Assembly: GCF_013155395.1 (NCBI RefSeq) | Contig: NZ_JABJWC010000022.1 | Coordinates: 1-51,047 of the forward strand | DNA length: 51,047 nt | Source of the DNA: Komagataeibacter melomenusus | Lineage (GTDB): Bacteria; Pseudomonadota; Alphaproteobacteria; Acetobacterales; Acetobacteraceae | Direction: 5' to 3' | Part shown: positions 34,674 through 42,351 of the stretch, in pieces | Layout: every line of letters starts with the position of its first letter | Numbering within the stretch: the stretch's first letter is position 1 | The notes under the pieces: model-generated | Told to the model about the DNA's origin: nothing | What the model saw: the letters and a program-made list of their open reading frames with translations, nothing else | Database searches by the model: none | Program-made: the position numbers and the translations under genes

Positions 34674-35609
34674 ATGACCCGCACACAGGACGATTTCGAA
34701 CCCGCGCACGCCACCTCCTCCACCGCCCACGTGCTGGCGGAACTCCAGCTTTACGGCCACCGTCCCTTCGAAGACGAGCCGGACGCGAGACCGCTGCCCG
34801 ACGCCAGCCAGATCGAGGGCGCGGTGGCTGACATCTTCGACACCCTGTCAGCCACGCTGACCGACACGCGGCTCGAACCCGATCTCGAACCGCTGCTCTG
34901 GTCCACGGTCAACGTCTTTCACCGCATGGTCGGGCAGGTGGAGCGTGATCTCGACCGCAACGAGCAGGCGCAGAAACGCAGCCAGCAGGAACAGGATGGC
35001 AGCGAGATCCGCTCGGTGGAACTGGAACGTCTCATCGCCGAAGGGCTGACCCTGCTGGAGCGACGCAACGCCTACGAAATCTTCCGCGACCTCGCCTGCG
35101 ACCAGTTCGAACGCCTGACCATGTCGCCCTGGCGACCGCGCTCCGGTTCGCTGGTCAGCCGCAGCACCCTGACGGCGTCGATGATCGACAGCCGCGATTT
35201 TCTCAACGCCCGCCGCAAGGCCGAAACCGAACTGCTCGTACCTCCTGGGCCCAAGGTCGCGGTCACCGGCGGGCTCGATTACGAGGATCATCTCCTCATC
35301 TGGAACCGTCTGGACAAGGTGCGCGAGAAGCATCCCGACATGGTGCTGTTGCATGGCGGCTCACCGAAAGGCGCTGAATTCATTGCCTCCCGCTGGGCCG
35401 ATCACCGCGAAATTTCGCAGATCGCCTTCAAGCCGGACTGGAACCGGCATGGCAAGGCCGCCCCGTTCCGGCGCAACGACGCCCTGCTGAAAGTCCTGCC
35501 TGTAGGCGTCATGGTGTTTCCGGGATCGGGCATTCAGGACAACCTGGCCGACAAGGCCAAACAGATGGGTATCCCGGTCTGGAGGTTCCGCAGGGAGGGT
35601 GGCGCGTGA
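34674..35609 (+). CDS. DUF2493 (SLOG-like) protein
   Basis: A 311-residue protein. The N-terminal two thirds are helical and charged. The C-terminal VAVTGGLDYEDHLLIWNRLD, followed by MVLLHGGSPKGAEFIASRWA, is the DUF2493 domain, a Rossmann-like SLOG fold that may bind nucleotides or nucleotide-derived ligands. FPGSGIQDNLADKAKQMGIPVWR closes the fold. Such proteins are frequent between Toprim and DUF736 genes in this backbone. GGAGGACAG precedes the ATG. The function is unknown. Confidence 0.8.
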   Translation: MTRTQDDFEPAHATSSTAHVLAELQLYGHRPFEDEPDARPLPDASQIEGAVADIFDTLSATLTDTRLEPDLEPLLWSTVNVFHRMVGQVERDLDRNEQAQKRSQQEQDGSEIRSVELERLIAEGLTLLERRNAYEIFRDLACDQFERLTMSPWRPRSGSLVSRSTLTASMIDSRDFLNARRKAETELLVPPGPKVAVTGGLDYEDHLLIWNRLDKVREKHPDMVLLHGGSPKGAEFIASRWADHREISQIAFKPDWNRHGKAAPFRRNDALLKVLPVGVMVFPGSGIQDNLADKAKQMGIPVWRFRREGGA

Positions 35610-36368
35610 GCGCCATTCCCATGACTGTTTCATGAAGGCGGCCTGACATCTGCTGCCAGATGCCTGGGCCGCAATGACGTCGGGCTCCCCAGACGCTGCG
35701 CACCTGATGGCGGGAAGCACGTTCGCCCGTCATCCGGAAGGCCCCACCCGGAGAACCGGCGGGACGGAGTTCGATGGCAGCCCCGTGCGTCTGCGGGGAC
35801 GGTCCATTGGGATGAAAAGCCCGCGCCAACCCCATCGGTGAAAGGGCCGGGACGGCAGGCAGCGAACGAGGGATCATCCGGCCCGCTTTGAAAGGATGCG
35901 CCTGTGCCGGGAGCGGGGGCCTGTCGCACTGCACGGGCGACCCTGCCCATGAGCGGGTGAAAAGGCGGCGTAACATCGGGGACGGCAAAAACGACCACTG
36001 GACGGGGCCAGTTTACAACAGTGGCAGCGTGACAGTCTCGCGCCAGATCGCATCGTCCCCCACCTGACGGACCGGTCATGCCGGCATCGCATCTCCGGGG
36101 GGCTGTCGGGTCCGCACACCATGGCCTCTGTCGGATGGCTGATCTAGCCGAAGACCGGCTGCGCCTCGATCGGCTGGCCGCAACGGCGTTCCAGAACTTT
36201 CTTCCCCTGACGGCTGCGCCGTCATTCCTCGCGAGACAAGAAAGTTCCGGCCCTGCCGTCCTCCGCTGCGCTGCGGCCCTGAAGGGTGCTCTGCCGCTCG
36301 CCTCCGGCTGGTCGATCGCCATCGAGGCCACGGTGGTTGCGGCCCGATAACAGCATGGAGATACGACA
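35610..36368. other. 759-base stretch without a supported gene
   Basis: I see no convincing gene: the long minus-strand frame across it has no family features and extends antisense into the next gene. It contains a short CATCTG/CAGATG stem near 35647-35662 and hairpin repeat B at 36194-36247. Confidence 0.5.
36194..36247. repeat. Intergenic hairpin repeat B
   Basis: GAACTTTCTT (36194-36203) and its exact complement (36238-36247) flank a 34-base insert that contains a second stem, GACGGC/GCCGTC. It is followed by CCCTGCCGTCCTCCGCTGCG, nearly the same tail as behind repeat A. Confidence 0.6.
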
Positions 36369-36692
36369 ATGGCTAACATCGGTTCCTTCAAGAAGGTGGG
36401 CGAAGGCTTCGAAGGCGAAATCGTCACCCTGGCCCTGCAGGCCCGCAACGTCCGCCTGGTGGCCGAAACCAACCGTCCCAACGACAACGCCCCCAACTAC
36501 CGCGTCTATCTGGGCAGGATTGAACTCGGTGCGGCCTGGACCCGCCGCTCCAGCGAAGGGCGCACCTATCTGAGCCTGAAGCTGGATGATCCTTCCTTCG
36601 CCGCCCCGATCTTCGCCAACCTGTTCACCGACGAGGACGGCGAGGGTTACTCCCTGATCTGGACCCGGCCCCGCAGCCGGAACGGGGACTGA
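36369..36692 (+). CDS. DUF736 protein, first copy
   Basis: A 107-residue protein. It begins ANIGSFKKVGEGFEGEIVTL and ends with SLIWTRPRSRN, the DUF736 pattern; the core is a set of beta strands. The family is widespread on alphaproteobacterial plasmids and of unknown function. A second, diverged copy lies at 41137-41478 in the transfer operon. This one is a single-gene unit ended by a strong terminator 15 bases after the stop. Confidence 0.88.
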   Translation: MANIGSFKKVGEGFEGEIVTLALQARNVRLVAETNRPNDNAPNYRVYLGRIELGAAWTRRSSEGRTYLSLKLDDPSFAAPIFANLFTDEDGEGYSLIWTRPRSRNGD

Positions 36693-36707
36693 ACCTCCCA
36701 CACCCAA

Positions 36708-36748
36708 CCCCGCCCGGTCTCTCCGGGCGGGGCCTTCTGGGTCTTTTT
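36708..36748 (+). terminator. Terminator after the first DUF736 gene
   Basis: CCCCGCCCGG (36708-36717) pairs perfectly with 36723-36732 around a 5-base loop; a run of six T follows at about 36743-36748. Confidence 0.85.
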
Positions 36749-36871
36749 TCCGGGTGCTCTTCCGGGGCGCGGGCGACAGCGCTGGTCGCCCGACGTGAGA
36801 CGCAGGAGGAACACGAGGCTTTCCCTCAGCCTTCCCATTGTACCATGCGCGAGGGCGCACCGCGTCAAGGA

Positions 36872-36942
36872 CGCGTGGTCCCCCCAATTTTGCCCGGCGC
36901 ACCCGTGCCGGGCACGCCGAGCAAAATCGGCTCCCCCACGCG
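36872..36942. repeat. Intergenic hairpin repeat C
   Basis: Nested arms: CGCGTGG/CCACGCG outside, ATTTTGC (36887-36893)/GCAAAAT (36921-36927) in the middle and CCCGGC/GCCGGG inside. It shares the GC-arm plus AAAAT-core plan and the GCAAAAT word with repeat A. Confidence 0.6.
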
Positions 36943-37034
36943 CCGGCGAGCCGGTCGCCTGCGGCGATCCCTGACCCGGTCCGCCCCGGCATGAGCCGTC
37001 CGTCCTGTCTTCGAGAAACGAAAGGAACAGGACG

Positions 37035-37190
37035 ATGACCACGCTACACGACCATATCCAGATGCTGCGCGCCGAACTGACCAGCTTTCATCTCAGCAAA
37101 CGCGAGCGCCGACAGATCGAGCGCGAACTCAAAGAGGCGCTTGCACAACAGACCCGTATCGAATCACACAGGCCGCCACCGCCCCATTGA
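37035..37190 (+). CDS. Small helical protein
   Basis: A 51-residue frame from the ATG at 37035 with AAAGGAACAG upstream. TLHDHIQMLRAELTSFHLSK followed by RERRQIERELKEALAQQ predicts two charged helices. I know no function. It lies between repeat C and the XRE regulator, whose gene converges on it. The good SD and codon use suggest it is real. Confidence 0.55.
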   Translation: MTTLHDHIQMLRAELTSFHLSKRERRQIERELKEALAQQTRIESHRPPPPH

Positions 37191-37216
37191 GGGCGGATAC
37201 GGCAGGGTGAGGAAGC

Positions 37217-37450
37217 CTATTTCTGATCGTCCGTCGGGAAGTGACTTTCGTCCAGTAGCGCGGCCGGCCGCACGTCCAGTGCCTGCGACGCATGCCACAG
37301 CGAAAGCAGCGTCGCGTTCTGGCGCCCGGTCTCGATCCAACTGATATAGGCGCGGTCCACGCCCATCCGTTCCGCCAGGGCCTCCTGGCTGAGACCGGCG
37401 GCGCGCCGCAGGCGCCTCACGTTCGCGCCGAAAAGTCCTCGGATGTCCAT
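37217..37450 (-). CDS. XRE-family helix-turn-helix regulator
   Basis: A 77-residue Cro/CI-type DNA-binding protein. The HTH runs LRRAAGLSQEALAERMGVDR, then AYISWIETGRQNATL. It is a single-domain repressor type commonly placed beside replication or transfer genes. Divergent from the DUF2285-type gene, with a palindrome 21 bases upstream of its start. It probably controls itself and the downstream replication genes. Confidence 0.9.
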   Translation of the reverse strand: MDIRGLFGANVRRLRRAAGLSQEALAERMGVDRAYISWIETGRQNATLLSLWHASQALDVRPAALLDESHFPTDDQK

Positions 37451-37470
37451 CCGCAGGATAGGAACGATTT

Positions 37471-37501
37471 GTGTATTATCGCGCTACGTATTATAATACA
37501 C
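37471..37501. promoter_or_regulatory. XRE operator palindromes
   Basis: GTGTATTAT (37471-37479) has its exact complement at 37493-37501, and the 12-base palindrome GTATTATAATAC covers 37488-37499. These AT-rich repeats lie directly upstream of the XRE gene, in the divergent promoter region. Confidence 0.7.
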
Positions 37502-37720
37502 GGACGTCAAACGCCTTCTCCCGTGATGCGCTATGGGCATCACGTGATGTCGCGGAAACCGAAGTTTCCGGCCCATCTGGCGTGAATTACCCCTCAATAT
37601 CGAAACTACCCGGACCTTGCCGGATATGTTTGGGATCACCTCCCTGAGTCTTCGGGACTATCCGTTCCGGTTCCGCACCGGATACTGGGTCGAATCCATG
37701 ACATATCGGGGGAGGGGGAC

Positions 37721-38507
37721 GTGCCGACAATCCGGCCGTGGGATGCCGCACCCCTTCGTCGCGCCTACGCCGGGCTCGACTCTGCCGGTCTCGCCCAGGA
37801 ATGGCTGCGACACAATCCGGCCTACCGGCGCGATCATGCAGCAACCATGACGATGGGCAAGGTTGACGCCGAGGCATGGCGCGCTTTTGCTCGTCGCTGG
37901 GGGTTGCGTTTTCCCTGTCGATCCTGATCTCCCCGCCTGGCTTGCCCCCGCATTCTGGGATCCGGACATCGCGCCGGAGGTTGCCGTGCGTGGCGATGGG
38001 GGTGACATCCTGTCCCGTCTCACGCCATACGAGCGGGCACGACATGATGGTCCCGATGGCATCCATCTCGTGCTGGACAGTGCGGCGGGTCCGCTGCGCC
38101 TTGTCATAGTCGTCGATCGGCAGCCCGATGCGTCAGGAACCTGGTTCGTCATCGATGACGGGCACCTCCCGACCCGTCTGGCCTGCGTTGCACGCTTCGG
38201 CCGCCTGCTTGCCAGCCAGGCGCCCGGTCCTCTTCCTTCCAGCTTGCGCCTGAGTCCCCAGCAGAAACTGCGCCAGATCCGCATGCTCTGCATCGCCGAA
38301 GGCCGGCGCACGGGGGTGACAGCGCGCCGGATCGCAGCCGGCATCTACGGCGAGCGCATCCTGCACCTGTCCCGCAATGAGTGGCGTGCCAGCTCATGGC
38401 ACCGGGCTTTCTACCGCGACCTCGACGGTGCCGACTTCTATCTGAACGGCGGCCACATCGCCCTCCTTCAGGGGCTGAAGCAGGGGGGTGACAGTCTGGC
38501 GGCCTGA
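37721..38507 (+). pseudogene. DUF2285-type DNA-binding protein, split by a +1 frameshift
   Basis: The first frame starts at a GTG (37721) with GGAGGGGG upstream and reads RRWGLRFPC, then stops after 68 residues. The second frame carries on the expected sequence as PVDPDLPAWLAPAFWDP and runs to 38507, ending in the DUF2285 domain (LSPQQKLRQIRMLC, HRAFYRDLDGADFYLNGGH). Skipping one T at about 37915 (TTT CCC T GTC GAT) restores one protein of about 260 residues. The family is a plasmid DNA-binding regulator. Either a recent mutation, a sequencing error, or CCC-U frameshifting. Confidence 0.75.
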
Positions 38508-38603
38508 ACTTTGTCATCCCTCCCCACAGCTCATTCTCCGGCAGCGTCCTCCCATGAGCCGCGACATTCCGCACGCGGCCCGATCCACCGGGAGGAAGAC
38601 CCC

Positions 38604-38900
38604 ATGCGTGTCCAGCCGACTCTGCCACCGCGCTATCTGCGCACCCCGGACGCGGCCAATTTCGTTGGCCTGTCCATCCGCACCCTCGAAAAACACCGGA
38701 GTTGCGGCACCGGTCCCCTCTACCGCCAGCTTGGCGGCCGGATCGTCTATGCCGTGGAAGATCTCTGCGCCTGGGCCGATCTAAACGTCCGGCTGTCCAC
38801 CGGGGATGGTGGCGGCATTCCCATGCCGGCCGATCCCCGCGCCTATATCATCCGCTTGCAGGCCAGGGCTCGCAAGGCGCAGCGGAGTGCCGGACGATGA
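38604..38900 (+). CDS. AlpA/MerR-like helix-turn-helix protein
   Basis: A 98-residue protein from the ATG at 38604 with GGAGGAAG upstream. RYLRTPDAANFVGLSIRTLEKHR, then GTGPLYRQLGGRIVYAVEDLCAWA, is the excisionase-like winged HTH. It likely binds DNA as a regulator of the replication or transfer genes. Its stop overlaps the repA start by 4 bases (ATGA). Confidence 0.85.
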   Translation: MRVQPTLPPRYLRTPDAANFVGLSIRTLEKHRSCGTGPLYRQLGGRIVYAVEDLCAWADLNVRLSTGDGGGIPMPADPRAYIIRLQARARKAQRSAGR

Positions 38901-39970
38901 TGCCAGCCGCCGATAGCTGGCGTCAGCCCGACCGCCGCTTCGTGGTCACGGGGGCGGCAAGGCCCCGCGACGTCCGCGATCTAATGGGCCGCCCGTTCTT
39001 CCCGTTGGGGAAAACGCCGCGTGTCATCCCCGTCGATTACGAGGCGCGGCATGCCAGTGTGACGGTGTCGGCACCGGACGGATCGGGCATGGCCACGATC
39101 TGGGATGCGGACGTGCTGCTGTGGCTGACCGGACAGATCGTCGATGCCCTGAACCACGACCTGTGGGTATCGCGCCATGTGCGCTTCACGCCCTGGCGTC
39201 TGTTCCAGGATCTGGGCTGGGCGACGGGGGCGAACGAGTATCGGCGCCTGCACGGCGCGCTCGGGCGTCTGGCGGCCACGACCGTCGCTACCAACATCCG
39301 CAATGGCGCGGACTGGCGGGAGAAGCCGTTTACCTGGATCAGTGACGTCCGGATTTCCCGTGAGGATGGGGTGGCCCTGACGCTGGCGGACTGGCTGATG
39401 GAGGCCGCCTGCGACCGTTCCCGCGTCCTGAGCGTCGACCCTGCCTATTTCCGTCTTGGCGGGGGATTGGAGCGGTGGCTTTACCGCCTGGCGCGACGCC
39501 ATGCCGGGCGACAGAAGGAGGGATGGTGCTTCGATCTGGCGGACCTGCATGCGCGCTCGGGCAGCCTGACCCGGCGTCGCGACTTCGCCGCCAAAATCCG
39601 TGCCATAGCCCTCGCCCGCACGGTTCCAGGTTACACGTTTCGTGTCATTTCTGGCGGAAAACTGGGAGTTTTATGCGCCGCTCCAACGAGTCAATCCACT
39701 GGGACTGTGGATAACGATGTGAAACCTGTCGTCGGACCGGCGGCGCATCATATCGTGGGACCGTTGGCGGATTCATCGTCGGACCATTGGCGAAAAACGG
39801 CGCAACCCATTGGTTTTGAAGGCGGAATCGGCCTCTTAACTTATATAACTTATATAATAACTTATTATGTAGGGGATTCCGGCCTTTCGGACACCTTCCC
39901 GATAGCCCCGGTGAGACGGGAAAAAGAGGCTCGGGAAGCGGTCGCGGATCGCATGGTCGGTGTCCCATGA
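38897..39970 (+). CDS. repA: Replication initiator protein A (RPA/RepA family)
   Basis: A 357-residue protein coupled to the upstream HTH gene by ATGA. VRDLMGRPFFPLGKTPRVIP, IWDADVLLWLTGQIVDALN and RYLARR-like LYRLARRHAGRQKEGW are typical of the RPA family of plasmid initiators, with winged-helix DNA-binding domains in the first ~260 residues. The last ~100 residues look like low-complexity linker. The DNA there contains direct repeats, a DnaA box and an AT-rich tract, so the coding sequence appears to hold its own origin. The stop overlaps the next gene (ATGA). Confidence 0.78.
   Translation: MMPAADSWRQPDRRFVVTGAARPRDVRDLMGRPFFPLGKTPRVIPVDYEARHASVTVSAPDGSGMATIWDADVLLWLTGQIVDALNHDLWVSRHVRFTPWRLFQDLGWATGANEYRRLHGALGRLAATTVATNIRNGADWREKPFTWISDVRISREDGVALTLADWLMEAACDRSRVLSVDPAYFRLGGGLERWLYRLARRHAGRQKEGWCFDLADLHARSGSLTRRRDFAAKIRAIALARTVPGYTFRVISGGKLGVLCAAPTSQSTGTVDNDVKPVVGPAAHHIVGPLADSSSDHWRKTAQPIGFEGGIGLLTYITYIITYYVGDSGLSDTFPIAPVRREKEAREAVADRMVGVP
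39707..39715 (-). other. DnaA box inside repA
   Basis: The plus strand reads TGTGGATAA; its complement TTATCCACA is the perfect consensus DnaA box. It lies 14 bases before the first iteron-like repeat. Confidence 0.7.
39729..39792 (+). repeat. Three iteron-like direct repeats (candidate oriV)
   Basis: 17-base repeats with the pattern TCGT(C/G)GGACC(G/A)nTGGCG or close start at 39729, 39753 and 39776, so the spacing is 24 and 23 bases, about two helical turns. They keep phase on the DNA but not in the reading frame, which argues for a DNA role. Confidence 0.7.
39838..39868. repeat. AT-rich repeats, probable unwinding element
   Basis: AACTTATAT occurs in tandem at 39838 and 39847 and AACTTATTA at 39859, in an otherwise GC-rich gene. 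Together with the DnaA box and iterons it resembles the melting region of a plasmid origin. Confidence 0.65.
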
Positions 39971-40455
39971 CCGACTGTTCTTTCCGGCTACGGGGCGATG
40001 TGCTCACCACGGTCGAACTGACCTGGATCGAGAAGCGCATCGAGCACTGGGTCCGGTTCGGTCATCCCATAGAGGATCTCATTCTCGACCGTCGGCGCAG
40101 GCTGATGAGCTTCACGCCGGACAGCGTGTTCGCTTTCATCCGCTGGGCCGCGAACGATTTCGGCACTGTGGTGTCCTGCATCGACATCGTGCGCGCCGTC
40201 GGGGCGCAGGAAGCATGCCAGACCGTGCCCTTTGTTCGTCCCGGCGGCGAGAGCCTGCTGCGCCAGAGCGGCTGGCCAAAAGTGCGCCGGGTGCTGGAGG
40301 CTATCGACGGCGTGGAGGCGTTGGGGATCGATCCTGTCGCCGCCTGTCCCGATCACTGGCGGCATCTGCATCACCGGCTCACGGCGGCGCAGGAGCCGCG
40401 TCCCTACACGTCAGAGCGCCACGAGGCGTGGCTGCGCCGGAGGGCGGCGTCATGA
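39967..40455 (+). CDS. DUF2840 protein
   Basis: A 162-residue protein. TWIEKRIEHWVRFGHPIEDLILDRRR and RWAANDFGTVVSCIDIVRA, with GWPKVRRVLEAIDGVEALGIDP, mark DUF2840, known only from conjugative modules between replication and traF genes. It overlaps repA and traF by 4 bases each, so the whole chain is co-translated. Function unknown; cytoplasmic by sequence. Confidence 0.85.
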   Translation: MTDCSFRLRGDVLTTVELTWIEKRIEHWVRFGHPIEDLILDRRRRLMSFTPDSVFAFIRWAANDFGTVVSCIDIVRAVGAQEACQTVPFVRPGGESLLRQSGWPKVRRVLEAIDGVEALGIDPVAACPDHWRHLHHRLTAAQEPRPYTSERHEAWLRRRAAS

Positions 40456-41078
40456 CCCGGCGCGGCTGGTTTTTTACCACGTATTTCGCCGTGCTCGGCG
40501 TCGGTGCCTCGCTGGCATTTCATCCCGCGCCACGCTGGGTCTGGAACGAAACGGCGAGTGTTCCGGTCGGGCTGTATCGCATTCAGCCCACGGTCCCGGT
40601 GCGCGTAGGTGACATCGTCGCCATCCGCCTGCCGGAGCGCGAGGCGACGCTGCTGGCGACACGCGGCTACCTGCCTTTCGGCGTGCCGCTGCTAAAGCCT
40701 GTGGCAGCACTGGCGGGGCAGAGTGTCTGCCGTAACGGCGCGCATGTCACCATCGACGGAAAGGCCGTCGGTGATGCGAAACCCATCGACCATCGGGGCC
40801 GGGTCCTGCCGGTCTGGCAGGGCTGTCAACGTCTCGGGCCGGGGCAGGTCTTCGTCATGAACGCTGCCGTGCCAACCAGTCTGGACGGGCGGTATTTCGG
40901 TGTCCTGCCGATGGACACCGTCATCGGACGCGCCGTGCCGGTGCATGTCAGGACGGGAGAGGCGGAGCCGCCGCCGCATTTCGATCCCCTCCCGGAACCG
41001 GATGATCCCGCGCGGAAGGGACTGCTTCTGGCTCCGCCCATGCTGCCCGCGAAAGAGAGCGAACCGCCCATCCAATGA
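40452..41078 (+). CDS. traF: TraF-type conjugative signal peptidase (S26)
   Basis: A 208-residue membrane-anchored peptidase from the ATG at 40452, overlapping DUF2840 by ATGA. One N-terminal hydrophobic span (WFFTTYFAVLGVGASLAF) is followed by the catalytic Ser in NETASVPVGLYRI and the Lys in LLKPVAALAGQSV. DGRYFGVLPMDTVIGRA is the family C-terminal box. In IncP-like systems TraF matures the TrbC pilin, which is encoded here at 49748. Its C-terminus is proline-rich. Confidence 0.9.
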   Translation: MTRRGWFFTTYFAVLGVGASLAFHPAPRWVWNETASVPVGLYRIQPTVPVRVGDIVAIRLPEREATLLATRGYLPFGVPLLKPVAALAGQSVCRNGAHVTIDGKAVGDAKPIDHRGRVLPVWQGCQRLGPGQVFVMNAAVPTSLDGRYFGVLPMDTVIGRAVPVHVRTGEAEPPPHFDPLPEPDDPARKGLLLAPPMLPAKESEPPIQ

Positions 41079-41136
41079 CGGTGACGTGGTCGTCGGATTT
41101 TCCGTCATTCCCACTCTGTCTGAAAGGATTTTTCCC

Positions 41137-41478
41137 ATGAGCCAGATCGGATTTTTCACCCGCACCGCTGATGGTTTTGCCGGACGCGTGCGCACCCTAT
41201 CGCTGGATGCTGAACTGACCTTCGTACCAGCGGAAAACAATGGCGCGGAGCATGCTCCGGATTATCGTATTCACCTGGGTGACGGGGATACTGGCCCCGA
41301 GCTGGGCGCGGGATGGAAACGCACCGGGGAACGTGCCGGCGAGTATGTTTCTGTGCTCCTGGACGATCCCACTTTCATGCAGCCGATCCGCGCCACACTG
41401 TTCCAGGCCGGACGTGGTGGCCGCGAGTGGCAACTGGTCTGGAACCGGCCTGCAAAACGCCCAGGAGGCCGGGAATGA
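41137..41478 (+). CDS. DUF736 protein, second copy
   Basis: A 113-residue protein from the ATG at 41137 with GAAAGGA upstream. SQIGFFTRTADGFAGRVRTL and WQLVWNRPAKRPGG match DUF736 but differ clearly from the copy at 36369. Its end overlaps the transglycosylase gene by ATGA. It therefore belongs to the transfer operon, whereas the other copy is separate. Function unknown. Confidence 0.88.
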   Translation: MSQIGFFTRTADGFAGRVRTLSLDAELTFVPAENNGAEHAPDYRIHLGDGDTGPELGAGWKRTGERAGEYVSVLLDDPTFMQPIRATLFQAGRGGREWQLVWNRPAKRPGGRE

Positions 41479-42158
41479 GCGCCCGGTTTTTTATGTCCGC
41501 CGGCGTGCTGGCCGTGCTCGCGCTAACGCTCTCGCCGACCATCGCCCACGCGCAGGATTTCGACGATCTGGTGCGTCAGGCGGCGGAACGGAACGCGATC
41601 CCGCCAGCGTGGGTGCGGGCAGTCCTCCGTGCCGAAAGTGCTGGCGATCGGCACGCGGTCTCCGGCGCCGGTGCGATGGGTCTGATGCAGCTTATGCCCG
41701 GCACGTGGAGGGACGTCCGCCGCACGCTCAATCTGGGGGATGATCCCTTCGATCCACATGACAACATCGCGGCCGGGGCAGCCTATCTGCGATGGCTGCA
41801 TGATCGCTACGGCGATGCAGGGTTTCTCGCCGCTTATAATGCCGGTCCCGGTCGCTATGACGATCATCTGGCGACTGGTCGGCCATTGCCTGCCGAGACG
41901 GTTTCCTATGTCGCATCTGTCGCCCGGCTGATCGATGACCCGTCGTTCAGCGCGCATTTCTCCATCCCGCTTTCCATTGCTCCGGCGGGTGGCTGGACTT
42001 CCGCGTCGCTCTTCATTTCCGGCAGCGAAAGTGCGCTTTCATCGTCATCTCAGGGCATTTTTTTAAGACGATCCGGGCAGACGATTTTTACTCCGTCCAC
42101 GCTCTTCGCAGGTCATGTCCGTAGCGCGCCGGGAGTGGGTTTGGCGCAGGGGAAGTGA
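41475..42158 (+). CDS. Conjugative lytic transglycosylase (VirB1/TrbN-like)
   Basis: A 227-residue periplasmic muramidase. A signal peptide covers residues 1-26 (to IAHA). The SLT domain has the catalytic Glu in RAESAGD (Glu54), GAMGLMQLMPGTW, and AAYNAGPGRYDD. It opens peptidoglycan locally for assembly of the mating channel. After residue 160 the sequence is Ser-rich and without known features. Overlaps DUF736 by 4 bases. The next gene is the relaxase, after a structured gap. Confidence 0.9.
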   Translation: MSARFFMSAGVLAVLALTLSPTIAHAQDFDDLVRQAAERNAIPPAWVRAVLRAESAGDRHAVSGAGAMGLMQLMPGTWRDVRRTLNLGDDPFDPHDNIAAGAAYLRWLHDRYGDAGFLAAYNAGPGRYDDHLATGRPLPAETVSYVASVARLIDDPSFSAHFSIPLSIAPAGGWTSASLFISGSESALSSSSQGIFLRRSGQTIFTPSTLFAGHVRSAPGVGLAQGK

Positions 42159-42164
42159 ATCACG

Positions 42165-42293
42165 AAAACCCCGGAAAAGGACAGAAAAAGTGAGGGCTGG
42201 ATAAAAGGCCGCACATCGCGGCTCGGTCGGGTTGGCTGTTTTCCGGGGTTTTTTAGGTCTCGTTGCGAGGTGCGTGGATTTTCCGCACCTCGC
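42165..42293. other. Candidate oriT region upstream of the relaxase
   Basis: AAAACCCCGGAAAA (42165-42178) has its exact complement at 42239-42252, and GCGAGGTGCG (42265-42274) pairs with 42284-42293 around a 9-base loop. Inverted repeats next to a relaxase gene are typical for oriT. The outer repeat with its T-run could equally end the upstream transcript. No known nic sequence was recognised. Confidence 0.45.
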
Positions 42294-42351
42294 GTTGAGG
42301 TGTCATCTCTTTGATCCGACGCGATCTTTCGCGCGGTGTAGGGCATTTTTT

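Noticed and set aside
35630-36496. 288-codon minus-strand frame in the 759-base gap
   Set aside because: No recognisable motif, Arg/Pro/Ser-rich composition, no clear ribosome site, and it runs antisense into the DUF736 gene.
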